Shown: positions 1-9,352, numbered from the stretch's first letter. The stretch: DNA of 64,000 nucleotides from Capnocytophaga sputigena (GCF_900446695.1 NZ_UAVP01000008.1:310001-374000); one strand, 5' to 3'. Translations and numbers: made by a program. The notes: generated by a model not told the origin, from the sequence alone.

Positions 1-1
1 G

Positions 2-1543
2 GTAGGTTTTGAAATGCGTCAACACTACACCCCGCGCAATATTGCTGAAGCTCATTACGGCTATGATGAGCAAACCCTCTCCTTCCCTACTCTCAATTGG
101 AAAGACCTCTACAACCCTGGGGTAACTTCTTATCTCTATGGCAGGCAATCACTATCGCTAAATCGCAATCAGCAAAGTGAAACCAAACACCGCTTTATTT
201 CTTTTTATAGCACATTAGGCTATTCGTACCGCCAAAAATACAACCTCACAGGGAGTTTGCGTGTAGATCAAGCTGATATGTTTGGCGCAGACCCTAAGTA
301 TAAATACCGTCCGCTTTGGTCGGTAGGTGGTAGCTGGAATTTGCATCGCGAAGATTTCTTCAACATCAATGATATTAACTTGCTAAAATTGCGCCTTACC
401 TATGGTATCAGCGGGAATGTAGATCAAACCACTACCCCTTTCTTGCGCGGGCGCTTACTTACTGATGTGCGTGGTGCTTACCCTTCTCTACAGTATTTGC
501 ATTTCAACGATACCGATTTGCCTAACCCTAAATTGCGTTGGGAAAAGACTGAAACTGCTAATATAGGTATTGACTTTGGTATGTGGCATTGGCTCTCAGG
601 AAGTATTGACCTCTACCATCGTTATAGTTCTGACTTATTGGTTCTTACCGAACTCGACCCTACCGTAGGGGCTCAACGACGCCTGATCAACAACGGAGCT
701 TTGCTAAACAAAGGTATAGAAGTGAGTTTGAACGCTACACGCAAATTGACTGATGATTTGCAACTTAGCGTAGGAACTACCTTTGCCTACAACAAAAATA
801 CGATTGAAAAAGTGAGCAGTAAGCCTACCAATGCTGTGGAATATGCTCGCAATCCTTTGCTATACTACCGCGAAGGTGATGATTTCAACTCGCTATACGC
901 TTACCGATACAAGGAAACCACCAATGGCTACCCTGTTTATTTAGATGAAAATGGCAATCCTAACACTACTTTCGATGCCAATGGCGTACCTACTATCAAA
1001 GATATTAAAAATGAAGATGCCCTTGTACGATTAGGAACGATGAATCCCACTTTCAATGGGGCGCTCAACTTGCAACTGCGCTACAAAGTTTTTGAAGTCT
1101 CTACTATGTTTGTTTACGCTGGCGGACATAAACTTCGCAAAGATACCTATTCCATCAACCAAGAAAACGAAACCCACCGCGATATCAACCAGCGTTGGAC
1201 AGCAACTAACCCTACTGATATGCCGCGTATGTCGTTTGACTATCCAGCCGCTTTGAGACGCACCGCCAACACGGTGAATACGCTTTGGCAACTCGGCGAT
1301 AACCACGTGGTAAATGCCGATTACCTCAAATGGCGCAACATAGCTTTTGCTTGCTATATCCCTAAAGATATTTGTGAGAAATTAGGCTTGCAAAATGCTA
1401 AAGTTACCGCTCAGCTGAACAACCTACTCACTTGGAGTGCTGCTGGCAACGACATAGACCCCGAAGCTTATAATCTGAACACAGGAACACGCTCTTTGCC
1501 TATAGCAACCACTGCCCTCTTTGGCATCTCATTTAGCTTTTAG
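2..1543 (+). CDS. SusC/RagA-type TonB-dependent outer-membrane transporter, C-terminal part
   Basis: The reading frame is open to the left edge of the window, so only the last ~513 residues of a protein normally near 1000 residues are present. What remains is beta-barrel: alternating aromatic and polar strands, repeated G-x-D and N-x-G turns, and a C-terminal Phe (GISFSF), the usual ending of an outer-membrane barrel. The SusD-type lipoprotein gene follows 52 nt downstream in the same direction, which is the normal susC-susD order. In this family the barrel imports a glycan or peptide captured by the SusD lid, powered by TonB. The substrate cannot be told from the fragment. The next gene is a SemiSWEET sugar transporter, which weakly suggests a sugar. 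Confidence 0.9.
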   Translation, partial: VGFEMRQHYTPRNIAEAHYGYDEQTLSFPTLNWKDLYNPGVTSYLYGRQSLSLNRNQQSETKHRFISFYSTLGYSYRQKYNLTGSLRVDQADMFGADPKYKYRPLWSVGGSWNLHREDFFNINDINLLKLRLTYGISGNVDQTTTPFLRGRLLTDVRGAYPSLQYLHFNDTDLPNPKLRWEKTETANIGIDFGMWHWLSGSIDLYHRYSSDLLVLTELDPTVGAQRRLINNGALLNKGIEVSLNATRKLTDDLQLSVGTTFAYNKNTIEKVSSKPTNAVEYARNPLLYYREGDDFNSLYAYRYKETTNGYPVYLDENGNPNTTFDANGVPTIKDIKNEDALVRLGTMNPTFNGALNLQLRYKVFEVSTMFVYAGGHKLRKDTYSINQENETHRDINQRWTATNPTDMPRMSFDYPAALRRTANTVNTLWQLGDNHVVNADYLKWRNIAFACYIPKDICEKLGLQNAKVTAQLNNLLTWSAAGNDIDPEAYNLNTGTRSLPIATTALFGISFSF

Positions 1544-1595
1544 TCGTAGCAGCCGTAGCACGGCAGGCAGTTTTTTATATCTTAATAATTTTACA

Positions 1596-2987
1596 ATGAA
1601 AAGAATCATAATCACAATAATATTCAGCGCATTGTTTTTCAGTGCTTGCGAAAAATATACCGACCTTACCCCTAAAGGTGAAAAGATTATCAACACTGCT
1701 GAGGAATACTACGATTTGGTAGTATTTCCCACTAAAAACTACCCACCTTTCAACTTCCGCACTTTGGTAGACGACAATTGGGTGAAAGAGAGTAGCATCG
1801 TAGGGAAAAGTCCCGATCTAAACAGCATCAACTTCTATTATGAAGAAAATGCCCCACGTGCCGATTACATCGAGTCATCAGCCTTTTATAACAATGTATA
1901 TAGTTATATCAACAGATGGAATATGATTATCACTACCGTTGATTATGCCAAAGGCGATGCTTCACTAAAAGCACGTGCCAAAGCTGAAGCCCGCTTGCTA
2001 AGAGCCTTTGACTACTTTATGCTGATAAACGTCTATGCCAAAAGCTATAACCCAGCTACAGCAGCTACTGATGGCGGGGTGTGTCTAATGCGTGAATTTG
2101 ATTTAGAAGCCCATCCTACTAAAGCTAGCGTAAAAGAAGTGTACGACTTTATTCAGGAAGACATCGAGGCAGCCTTGCCCCTTTTGCAAGCACAGCCCGT
2201 GAATATATATCACCCCTCTTTAGCTTTCGGTTATGCACTGAAAGCCAGAGTACATCTCTTCCGAAGAGAATACCAGCAAGCATTGGCAGCCGCCCAAAAG
2301 AGTCTGTCGTACAACAACCAACTGATAGATATGGTAGCTTATGAGGCTAACCCAACCAATATTACGATAGACAAAAACCCCGAAGTGCTCAACTTAGCCT
2401 ATATGAACGGATATACCGAGATGAACATTTGGTACATCTACCCCGTGAGTCCTGAGTTTTGCAATCTTTTTGATGCGACAAACGATATGCGTTTTAAGCT
2501 ATTTTTCAAGAAAAACCACCGCTATGCTGATGTAGGTTCAGGTGCAGCCAACTGGGATATGCCCGCCACTAAATTCTTCTACCCTACAGTAGGGATGAAA
2601 ACAGGCGAAATGTATCTTACTATGGCTGAATGCCAAGCGCGTTTAGGCGACCTCAACGGGGCAATGCAAACCGTAAATACCCTCCGCAGCAAGCGTGTGA
2701 AAGGCAGTGGTGCAGCCCTTGCAACCCCTGCTACCACCGAGGAAACTGTAAAACTCATCATCGATGAGCGCCGCCGAGAGCTTGCGATGGGCTTTAACCG
2801 TTTTTTTGATTTAAAACGATTGAACACCGAGCCTGCTTACGCTAAAACCTTGCAACGCACTTTCCCTTTGGTGAATACCACTGTACCCCAACGCACTTAT
2901 ACCCTACCTCCTAACTCCCCTATGTATATCGTTCCTTTTCCTAAAGATGTAATGGACAAAAATCCATCACTCACACAGAATTATTAG
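1596..2987 (+). CDS. SusD/RagB-family nutrient-binding outer-membrane lipoprotein
   Basis: 463 residues from ATG 1596. The frame extends upstream to a TTG at 1521, but that would overlap the susC end and bury the signal peptide, so I reject it. A lipoprotein signal peptide ends in a lipobox with the lipid Cys at residue 18 (FFSAC). The helical TPR-like N-terminal half and the late segment with ERRRELAMGFNRFFDLKR are typical of SusD. In this family the protein lies on the cell surface as a lid over the SusC barrel and binds the oligosaccharide. It is transcribed with the upstream susC. The substrate is unknown. Confidence 0.93.
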   Translation: MKRIIITIIFSALFFSACEKYTDLTPKGEKIINTAEEYYDLVVFPTKNYPPFNFRTLVDDNWVKESSIVGKSPDLNSINFYYEENAPRADYIESSAFYNNVYSYINRWNMIITTVDYAKGDASLKARAKAEARLLRAFDYFMLINVYAKSYNPATAATDGGVCLMREFDLEAHPTKASVKEVYDFIQEDIEAALPLLQAQPVNIYHPSLAFGYALKARVHLFRREYQQALAAAQKSLSYNNQLIDMVAYEANPTNITIDKNPEVLNLAYMNGYTEMNIWYIYPVSPEFCNLFDATNDMRFKLFFKKNHRYADVGSGAANWDMPATKFFYPTVGMKTGEMYLTMAECQARLGDLNGAMQTVNTLRSKRVKGSGAALATPATTEETVKLIIDERRRELAMGFNRFFDLKRLNTEPAYAKTLQRTFPLVNTTVPQRTYTLPPNSPMYIVPFPKDVMDKNPSLTQNY

Positions 2988-3017
2988 AATGGTAGTTAGT
3001 TATTTAATGAAAATCAT

Positions 3018-3025
3018 TACCTTTG
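3018..3025 (+). promoter_or_regulatory. Bacteroidota -7 box upstream of the SemiSWEET gene
   Basis: TACCTTTG matches the TAnnTTTG -7 consensus, 33 nt before the ATG. The -33 position shows only TTAG (2996-2999), so the promoter is partial. Confidence 0.4.
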
Positions 3026-3057
3026 TATTCTAAAAATCATACAAATTAAATAATAAA

Positions 3058-3321
3058 ATGGAAAACGGAAAACTTTTTACTATTTTAGGTTGGGTAGCTA
3101 CCGCTACTGCCATAGGAATGTATGTATCATATATTCCACAGATTAGTGACAATCTTGCTGGACACAAAGGCAACCCTATACAGCCTTTGGTGGCAGCGAT
3201 TAACTGCTCACTTTGGGTAGCTTATGGTTTACTAAAGAAACCCAAACGCGATTATCCTGTTGCCATTGCCAATGCTCCTGGGATTATATTTGGGCTTTTA
3301 GCTTTTGCGACAGCATTGTAA
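3058..3321 (+). CDS. SemiSWEET sugar transporter
   Basis: 87 residues with three predicted membrane helices and the PQ-loop signature YIPQI at about residue 25. The second helix carries the conserved Asn/Trp-containing segment INCSLWVAYG. Length and topology match bacterial SemiSWEETs, which dimerise in the inner membrane and move sugars such as sucrose or glucose down their gradient. It lies 70 nt after the susD gene with its own weak promoter. It could take periplasmic sugar released by the upstream system into the cytoplasm; that link is inference. Confidence 0.88.
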   Translation: MENGKLFTILGWVATATAIGMYVSYIPQISDNLAGHKGNPIQPLVAAINCSLWVAYGLLKKPKRDYPVAIANAPGIIFGLLAFATAL

Positions 3322-3422
3322 CATTTTCAGTTACACAGTTTTCAAAATATCACTTGGCGTGAGCTTTATAGTTCGCGCCAATTTATTTTATATCCTTATA
3401 AAGATATATTATAGGCACAATT

Positions 3423-3453
3423 ATTGTGCATTTATTAAAAATGATTACCTTTG
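3423..3453 (+). promoter_or_regulatory. Promoter of the HPRT-adenylate kinase gene
   Basis: ATTG (3423-3426), 19 nt, TACCTTTG (3446-3453): one mismatch from the Bacteroidota consensus TTTG-N19/20-TAnnTTTG. The leader to the ATG at 3548 is about 85 nt. Confidence 0.65.
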
Positions 3454-3547
3454 CATTTTCTTTCAATAAGATGTAAAAGATAATAAAGAAGTTAGCACAC
3501 TAACTCCTCCCTGTAACACCCTAACGACTAAACATAACATCTAAACA

Positions 3548-4672
3548 ATGGAACTGATTAAAATAAACGATAAGACCTTTGAGCCTTACGTATCTGCCGA
3601 AGAACTCAACCAAATTGCCGAACGAATGGCAAGTGAGGTATATCAAGATTTACAAGAGTCCCGACCTATATTTATTGCAGTGCTCAACGGCTCTTTTATG
3701 TTTGCTGCCGACTTCCTAAGGCACTACAAAGGCGAATGTGAAATATCTTTCGTGAAAATGGCATCCTACCAAGGCACCCAGTCCACCGGAAAAGTACACC
3801 AACTCATTGGTCTTTCTACCCCAGTGGAAGGACGCGATGTGGTAATCTTGGAAGATATTATCGACACTGGTAATACCTTAGAAGAAATTTACCGACTATT
3901 TGAAAACCAAAAGGTAAAATCTTTCCGCATCGCTACCCTATTCTTCAAACCCGATGCTTACAAAAAAGACCTCAAAATAGACTATGTAGGCAAACCTATC
4001 CCTAATCGCTTTATCGTAGGCTACGGTTTAGATTTCGATGAGATAGCGCGCAACCTACCCCAAGTATATCAATTAAACACTTCATTAACTATGACAAATT
4101 TAGTACTTTTCGGCAAACCAGGGGCTGGCAAAGGCACCCAAGCCGCATTTTTGAAAGACAAATACAACTTAGTACACATCTCTACCGGCGATCTACTCAG
4201 AGCAGAGAAAGAAAAAGGTACAGAATTAGGAAAAATTGCAGAATCATACTCTAAAAGAGGTATGTTAGCTCCAGATGAAATAACTATTAAAATTCTTGAA
4301 AAAGAAGTAGAGAGTCACCCTGAAGCTGAAGGATTCCTCTTTGATGGTTTTCCACGTACCTTAGCACAAGCTGAAGTTCTTGATGCTTTCTTAGAAAGTA
4401 AAGGTATGCGCATTCACGGTACCCTTGGACTAGAAGCTGATGAAGAAGCTCTTATTCCTCGTATAATAGAAAGAGGTAAAGTGAGCGGTCGCGCTGATGA
4501 TCAAGATGAAGAAAAAATCCGAAAACGTTTCAGCGAATACAACGAAAAAACTGCCCCTCTTATCGCTTTCTATCAAGCACAAGGCAAATACCACCCTATC
4601 AATGGTATTGGTACTATCGAAGAAATTACTACTCGCCTCTCTGAAACTATCGACAAAATTAAAGCTGAATAA
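3548..4672 (+). CDS. adk: Fused hypoxanthine phosphoribosyltransferase - adenylate kinase
   Basis: 374 residues in two complete domains. Residues 1-~175 are a hypoxanthine phosphoribosyltransferase with the PRPP loop VVILEDIIDTGNTL (98-111); it makes IMP or GMP from base and PRPP. Residues 182-374 are an adenylate kinase with Walker A GKPGAGKGT (189-197), DGFPRT (266-271) and a short-lid form (GRADD, 314-318); it interconverts ATP, AMP and ADP. The second domain begins exactly at a Met (codon 4091), preceded by the AT-rich linker NTSLT, which looks like a former intergenic spacer. Internal initiation giving free Adk is therefore possible. obg follows 6 nt downstream, so the two are co-transcribed. 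I believe this fusion exists in other Flavobacteriia. Confidence 0.93.
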   Translation: MELIKINDKTFEPYVSAEELNQIAERMASEVYQDLQESRPIFIAVLNGSFMFAADFLRHYKGECEISFVKMASYQGTQSTGKVHQLIGLSTPVEGRDVVILEDIIDTGNTLEEIYRLFENQKVKSFRIATLFFKPDAYKKDLKIDYVGKPIPNRFIVGYGLDFDEIARNLPQVYQLNTSLTMTNLVLFGKPGAGKGTQAAFLKDKYNLVHISTGDLLRAEKEKGTELGKIAESYSKRGMLAPDEITIKILEKEVESHPEAEGFLFDGFPRTLAQAEVLDAFLESKGMRIHGTLGLEADEEALIPRIIERGKVSGRADDQDEEKIRKRFSEYNEKTAPLIAFYQAQGKYHPINGIGTIEEITTRLSETIDKIKAE

Positions 4673-4678
4673 TCCCCA

Positions 4679-5677
4679 ATGACCGAAGGCAATTTCACCG
4701 ACTACGTAAAGATATACGCCGCCTCTGGCAAAGGAGGCGCAGGGTCTATGCACCTACACCGCGAAAAATTCGTACCAAAAGGAGGTCCTGATGGAGGCGA
4801 TGGCGGTCGTGGAGGGCATATCATCTTGCGTGGCAATAAACACCTCTGGACACTTATACACTTCAAGTTCCAAAAACACTTCCAAGCCGAACACGGTGAA
4901 GCAGGAGGTGCCAATCGCAGTTTCGGTGCCGACGGTAAAGATATCACTTTAGAAGTCCCCTTAGGAACCATTGTTAAAGATGCTGAAACCGAAGAAGTAC
5001 TCTTTGAAATCACTGAAGACGGACAAGAAATCATCGCACTCCGCGGAGGCAAAGGTGGCTTAGGTAACTGGCATTTCCGCACAGCTACTAACCAAACCCC
5101 ACGCTATGCCCAACCAGGTCTCCCTGGTGAAGAACGCGAGTTGCTTTTAGAGTTAAAAGTATTAGCCGATGTAGGTTTTGTAGGCTTCCCCAATGCGGGC
5201 AAATCTACACTGCTATCAGTAATTACTTCTGCTAAGCCTAAAATAGGCGATTATCCATTCACAACCCTCAAACCGAACTTGGGCATTGTGCAAAACCGCG
5301 ATTACCAATCGTTTGTAGTAGCCGATATTCCTGGGATTATAGAGGGAGCTGCCGAGGGCAAAGGTTTAGGGCATTACTTCTTGCGACATATAGAGCGCAA
5401 CTCGGTATTGCTATTCCTCATTCCTGCCGACAGCAAGGATATCATAGCTGAATACCACATCTTGCTCAACGAACTCAAAGAATACAACCCTGAACTATTG
5501 GATAAAGATCGCCTCATAGCCATTTCAAAAGCAGATATGCTCGACGACGAACTCATCGAAGCCATTCGTCAAGAAGTAGCCACAGGATTGGGCGACACAC
5601 CTTTCTTGTTCATCTCATCGGTAGCAGGCAAAGGCATCCAGCAACTCAAAGACAAACTCTGGGAAATGATACAATAA
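4679..5677 (+). CDS. obg: Obg/CgtA ribosome-associated GTPase
   Basis: 332 residues. The glycine-rich Obg fold fills residues 1-~160 ([23 protein letters not shown]). The GTPase domain follows with G1 GFPNAGKST (169-177), switch [11 protein letters not shown] (191-200) and G3 DIPG (216-219). The G4 motif reads SKAD (283-286) in place of the usual NKxD. The protein ends directly after the G domain and lacks the C-terminal OCT domain, as in the shorter Obg forms. In the family it acts in 50S ribosome assembly and stress control. It is co-transcribed with hpt-adk and followed by a strong hairpin terminator. Confidence 0.95.
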   Translation: MTEGNFTDYVKIYAASGKGGAGSMHLHREKFVPKGGPDGGDGGRGGHIILRGNKHLWTLIHFKFQKHFQAEHGEAGGANRSFGADGKDITLEVPLGTIVKDAETEEVLFEITEDGQEIIALRGGKGGLGNWHFRTATNQTPRYAQPGLPGEERELLLELKVLADVGFVGFPNAGKSTLLSVITSAKPKIGDYPFTTLKPNLGIVQNRDYQSFVVADIPGIIEGAAEGKGLGHYFLRHIERNSVLLFLIPADSKDIIAEYHILLNELKEYNPELLDKDRLIAISKADMLDDELIEAIRQEVATGLGDTPFLFISSVAGKGIQQLKDKLWEMIQ

Positions 5678-5680
5678 ATA

Positions 5681-5708
5681 AAAAAGTCAGCTTAAAAGCT
5701 GACTTTTT
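5681..5708. terminator. Bidirectional terminator between obg and the purF-like gene
   Basis: Stem AAAAAGTCAGC (5681-5691) pairs with GCTGACTTTTT (5698-5708) around a 6-nt loop, with T-runs on both strands. It serves obg (+) and the purF-like gene (-), whose 3' ends converge. Confidence 0.88.
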
Positions 5709-5730
5709 TATTATAACATTTTTCATAAAG

Positions 5731-7617
5731 TTAATAAGCGCGTTCTTTATTACCTTCGTAGAAATTGATAAAGGCGCGATTTACAACGCGGTTACCGCCA
5801 TCGGTGGGGTAATCACCGGTGAAATACCAATCTCCGAGGTTTTCGGGGCAGGCTTTATGCAAACTGTCTACTGTTTGGAATATCACTTCTACTTCTGAGG
5901 TAAAGTCATTAGGCAAGAGCAAATCTCTTATTTTATCCGAAATTTCTTCATCGGTGAAAGGATCATACACTTCTTTTACATAATTCACTACTTTGTCATC
6001 ACTTAGTGTTACTTGGGTAAGACACTTTTCATATACTTCTTTTATGATATGATACGTACCGCGTTCTTTATGCAAAGCTAAAGCCGCTTGAAAGGCTACC
6101 AAATCTTCTAAACGCGCCATATCAATACCATAACAATCGGGATAGCGGATTTGAGGTGCTGAAGACACTATTATTATCTTCTTGGGCTCTAAACGCCCTA
6201 ATATACTCAAAATACTCTTCTTGAGGGTTGTTCCGCGCACGATACTATCGTCTATAATCACCAAATTATCACCTTTTTGTACTGAGCCATAGGTAATATC
6301 GTATACGTGTGCCACAAGGTCGTCACGACTGCTGTCTTCAGTGATAAAAGTACGCAGTTTCACATCTTTGATAGCTACTTTTTCGGTACGTACTTTTTGA
6401 GAGAGAATTGCGGGAATTTCAGATTTTTCGGCTACTGCCAACTGTGTGGCTTTCTTCTCATTGAGATACTGTTCAGCTTCTTCTATAAGTCCTAAGTAAG
6501 AAGTTTCGGCAGTATTAGGGATATAGGCAAAAACCGTATCTTTTAGATTGTGATCTATGGCTTGAGCGACACGAGGGAAGAGCAATTTACCCAACATTTT
6601 GCGTTCGCGGTAGATATCGCGATCGCTACCGCGAGAAAAGTAGATACGTTCAAACGAACAGGCTTTGCGTACCTTGGGAGTGAGAATTTCCTTGATAGCT
6701 GTCTCTCCGCTTTTTTTAATGATAATCGCATTACCAGGGGGAAGTTCGCGTATATTCTCGTATTTTACATTGAAAACGGTTTGTATAGCAGGGCGTTCGG
6801 AGGCTACTACCACCACTTCTTCATCTTGATAGTAGAAAGCAGGACGTATACCTGCAGGGTCGCGCAGCACAAAAGTATCTCCGTTGCCTATCATTCCTTC
6901 CATTGCATAGCCTCCGTCCCAATATTTAGAGGCGCGTTTAAGGATGCGCTCTATGTTTAGTCGTTCGGCGATGAAAGGGGAGGCTTCTTGTTTGGTATAA
7001 CCTTCTTCTTTGAGTTTGCGATAGAGTTCTTCTACTTCATCGTCTAAAAAATGACCAATACCCTCCATTACAATCACAGTATCGGTTTTGTCTTTAGGGT
7101 GTTGCCCGAGGCGTACGAGGTTTTGGAAGAGCTCGTTTACATTGGTCATATTGAAGTTGCCCGCCATAATGAGATTGCGGTACATCCAATTGTTTTCACG
7201 CAAGAAAGGGTGCACGTTCTCGATGCTATTTTTGCCAAAAGTGCCATAGCGCACGTGTCCCATAATCACTTCGCCTATGTAAGGGAGTTCTCGTTTTTGG
7301 AGGGTTACATCGTCTTTCAAAGAAGGATTAGCTTTGAACCCCTCGTTGATGCGCTGGTTGATGCGAGTGAAGATGTCTTGCACGGGTTGCGCCTCGTTAG
7401 AGCGTATCCTACTGATGTAGCGTTCACCAGGTTGCATATCGAGTTTGATACTCGCAAGTCCAGCTCCATCTTGTCCGCGGTTGTGTTGTTTTTCGAGCAT
7501 CAGGTACATTTTGTTGATGCCGTAGAAGGCTGTACCGTATTTTTCTTTGTAAAAATCAAGAGGTTTGAGCAGGCGGATTAGAGCAATCCCGCACTCGTGT
7601 TTGATTGTATCGCTCAT
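5731..7617 (-). CDS. PurF-like amidophosphoribosyltransferase, long Bacteroidota form
   Basis: 628 residues, against about 470-505 for usual PurF. The N-terminal glutamine amidotransferase domain has its candidate nucleophile at Cys9 (HECGIALIR), so an 8-residue propeptide would have to be removed, as happens in Bacillus PurF. Further family motifs are NRGQDGAGL (46-54) and GHVRYGTFG (120-128). The phosphoribosyltransferase half carries the PRPP loop VIIDDSIVRGTT (453-464). About 60 extra residues (380-440) precede that loop. Canonical activity is transfer of glutamine ammonia to PRPP, the first step of purine synthesis. Bacteroidota often carry this long form beside a standard PurF, so its exact role is less certain. 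It lies 2 nt downstream of the GHMP kinase gene in the same operon. Confidence 0.85.
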   Translation of the reverse strand: MSDTIKHECGIALIRLLKPLDFYKEKYGTAFYGINKMYLMLEKQHNRGQDGAGLASIKLDMQPGERYISRIRSNEAQPVQDIFTRINQRINEGFKANPSLKDDVTLQKRELPYIGEVIMGHVRYGTFGKNSIENVHPFLRENNWMYRNLIMAGNFNMTNVNELFQNLVRLGQHPKDKTDTVIVMEGIGHFLDDEVEELYRKLKEEGYTKQEASPFIAERLNIERILKRASKYWDGGYAMEGMIGNGDTFVLRDPAGIRPAFYYQDEEVVVVASERPAIQTVFNVKYENIRELPPGNAIIIKKSGETAIKEILTPKVRKACSFERIYFSRGSDRDIYRERKMLGKLLFPRVAQAIDHNLKDTVFAYIPNTAETSYLGLIEEAEQYLNEKKATQLAVAEKSEIPAILSQKVRTEKVAIKDVKLRTFITEDSSRDDLVAHVYDITYGSVQKGDNLVIIDDSIVRGTTLKKSILSILGRLEPKKIIIVSSAPQIRYPDCYGIDMARLEDLVAFQAALALHKERGTYHIIKEVYEKCLTQVTLSDDKVVNYVKEVYDPFTDEEISDKIRDLLLPNDFTSEVEVIFQTVDSLHKACPENLGDWYFTGDYPTDGGNRVVNRAFINFYEGNKERAY

Positions 7618-7619
7618 TA

Positions 7620-8564
7620 TTAAAATTGATATACTACTTCTAATTTATGGTTGCCGAGAGCGCGTTTGGCTTTCTCTAAGTCTTCAGTAAATCCTAAGAT
7701 ATAACCTCCGCCCCCCGATCCGCAGAGTTTTAGGAAATAATCGCCCGTATCAATACCTTGTTTCCAAAGAGTGTGGAACTCTTTAGGTATCATCGGTTTG
7801 AAGTGATTGAGCACAATACCCGATAGGCTTTTGATATTGGCAAAAAGCGATTTGAAACGCCCTTTGAGAAAATCGTCAATACAAGCATCGGTATATTTGA
7901 TAAACTCTTCTTTGAGCATTTTTTGGAAGGCTTCATTCTTCATATTCTCCATAAAGATACGCACCATAGGGGCAGTTTCGCCTATCACACCACTATCGAG
8001 CAAAAAAACAGCGCCTTTGCCATTAGGGATTTGGGAGGGAATGCCAGTAGGCTCGATATGGTCGTGTGAATTGATGAGTATGGGCAAACTGAGATAACTA
8101 TTGAGGGGGTCTAAACCTGAGGAAGTGCCGTGGAAGAAGGATTCCATACGTCCGAAAATTGTTTTGAGTTGCAGTAGTTTTTCACGGGTAAGATCGTCCA
8201 TCGCACTGATAGGGTCGATAGCGTATTCGCTGTAAATAGCCGCTACCAAAGCCCCGCTACTCCCTACTCCATAGCCTTGCGGAATACTGCTATCAAAGTA
8301 CATACCGGCAGCGATATCGGCGTTGAGTTTTTCTATATTAAAGCGGACGATAGGATTTTCTTCTTCGGTAAGCGTTTGTAGATAAGAAGCAAATTCGCGA
8401 AGTGCCTCGTTTGATTTTTTGGCAGTAGCTTCTTTACCATCCTGCACATCGGATAGCATTTTTAGAGTCCCTTTATAGAAGTTATAAGGGATAGCGAGTC
8501 CTTTAGAATTTTTGATAATGCCATACTCACCAAAGAGGAGTATTTTAGAATAGAAAGGTTTCAT
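7620..8564 (-). CDS. GHMP kinase, probable mevalonate kinase
   Basis: 314 residues. The GHMP ATP-binding motif is PQGYGVGSSGALVAA, followed by FFHGTSSGLDPLNSYLS and the C-terminal glycine motif CGSGGGGYILGF. The start reads KILLFGEYGII, close to the KxxLFGEH-type start of mevalonate kinases. Flavobacteriia make isoprenoids through mevalonate, so phosphorylation of mevalonate is the best guess; another GHMP substrate is not excluded. The gene starts 3 nt after the stop of a small unknown gene and ends 2 nt before the purF-like gene. An isoprenoid gene thus appears to share a transcript with genes of unknown role. Confidence 0.8.
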   Translation of the reverse strand: MKPFYSKILLFGEYGIIKNSKGLAIPYNFYKGTLKMLSDVQDGKEATAKKSNEALREFASYLQTLTEEENPIVRFNIEKLNADIAAGMYFDSSIPQGYGVGSSGALVAAIYSEYAIDPISAMDDLTREKLLQLKTIFGRMESFFHGTSSGLDPLNSYLSLPILINSHDHIEPTGIPSQIPNGKGAVFLLDSGVIGETAPMVRIFMENMKNEAFQKMLKEEFIKYTDACIDDFLKGRFKSLFANIKSLSGIVLNHFKPMIPKEFHTLWKQGIDTGDYFLKLCGSGGGGYILGFTEDLEKAKRALGNHKLEVVYQF

Positions 8565-8567
8565 TTT

Positions 8568-8762
8568 TCAGGGGTTAGTAAGGGGTGAGAATCCTACTTT
8601 AGCTAATTTTTCATTAACACGTGCCAATTTTTCAGCAAAATAAGGTGCTTTAGCATATTTATCAATTGTAGGATCTACTTCTATAATTGTATAATAAGGA
8701 GTTACTTCTAAAGGTTTTTGAACTTTAGGTTTCTTCTGTATTTGTTTTCTATTTGTGCTCAT
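8568..8762 (-). CDS. Small hypothetical protein (64 residues), partner of the DUF6934-like gene
   Basis: I do not recognise a family. The protein is basic at its N terminus (KQIQKKPKVQK), then has a patterned middle (YYTIIEVD) and an amphipathic helix (YFAEKLARVNEKLAKVG). No signal peptide or membrane helix is seen. Its ATG overlaps the stop of the upstream 151-residue gene by 4 nt (ATGA), a sign of translational coupling, so the two products probably act together. The last codons (SPLTNP) lie in one of the 7-bp-period sequences common in this window. Function unknown; a small regulatory or antitoxin-like partner is one possibility. Confidence 0.7.
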   Translation of the reverse strand: MSTNRKQIQKKPKVQKPLEVTPYYTIIEVDPTIDKYAKAPYFAEKLARVNEKLAKVGFSPLTNP

Positions 8763-9214
8763 AAGATATTCATTTTTCGTCTTACAACAAAAGCATCATA
8801 ATTAACATTAGGACGAAATTCTTCCCATTCTCCATTTAAAAGACATAATAATTGAAAGTTTCTCTTGAGTTCATCAAAATGTTTTACAATGTTTATTTGG
8901 TATAATCTTGTTCTTGCAGAGGTACTACCTTCAGCATAAACCCAAACATTTGGAAAATTTTGCGTGAAAGCAAAAACAATACCGACTATTGTTGATAAAA
9001 CTTTTTCTGTATCACCATTATTGGTTACTATCGTGTCATTTATTTCTCCTGTAATGGGATCTTTATCACCGAAGCCTAAGTTGTATAGGTTTTCTATATT
9101 TGTTTCTTGGAAAGAAACCATTTTATCTATTTTACCTTTTATTCCTATACTAGTAAACTCATAACTACGTTTTGTTTCACCTATTCTTATATCATATCTT
9201 GGTAGGTTACTCAT
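8759..9214 (-). CDS. DUF6934-like protein of unknown function
   Basis: 151 residues, no signal peptide or membrane segment. The pattern matches what I recall of the Bacteroidota DUF6934 family: an early YEFTSIGIKGKIDKMV strand-rich part, NLGFGDKD, ITNNGDTEKVLSTI (about 64-79), and a later EGSTSARTRLYQI segment with a conserved S-x-x-R-T-R core. The family has no assigned function that I know. It is the first gene of the leftward operon (151-residue gene, 64-residue gene, GHMP kinase, PurF-like). It faces an S24 repressor gene across a shared promoter region, so control by that repressor is plausible but unproven. Confidence 0.72.
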   Translation of the reverse strand: MSNLPRYDIRIGETKRSYEFTSIGIKGKIDKMVSFQETNIENLYNLGFGDKDPITGEINDTIVTNNGDTEKVLSTIVGIVFAFTQNFPNVWVYAEGSTSARTRLYQINIVKHFDELKRNFQLLCLLNGEWEEFRPNVNYDAFVVRRKMNIL

Positions 9215-9320
9215 AATATTTTAGTTGTTAGCGGTTAAAGAGAATAAATCCTACTTTTTGTTATTATTACTACATTCTACAAAAGAATCTTTGCAGTTGT
9301 TTGTTATAATATTGAGGCGA

Positions 9321-9352
9321 CAAAAATACAACATAATTTACTAATTTCCAAA
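9321..9352 (-). promoter_or_regulatory. Leftward promoter of the DUF6934 operon
   Basis: Read on the minus strand: TTTG (9349-9352), 20 nt, TATTTTTG (9321-9328), a full match to the Bacteroidota consensus. Its -33 box abuts that of the rightward promoter, forming the palindrome CAAATTTG (9349-9356). The leader to the ATG at 9214 is about 100 nt. Confidence 0.65.

Noticed and set aside
6550-7581. Plus-strand frames of 136 and 176 codons opposite the purF-like gene
   Set aside because: Shadow frames of a conserved enzyme gene; compositionally odd and no start context.
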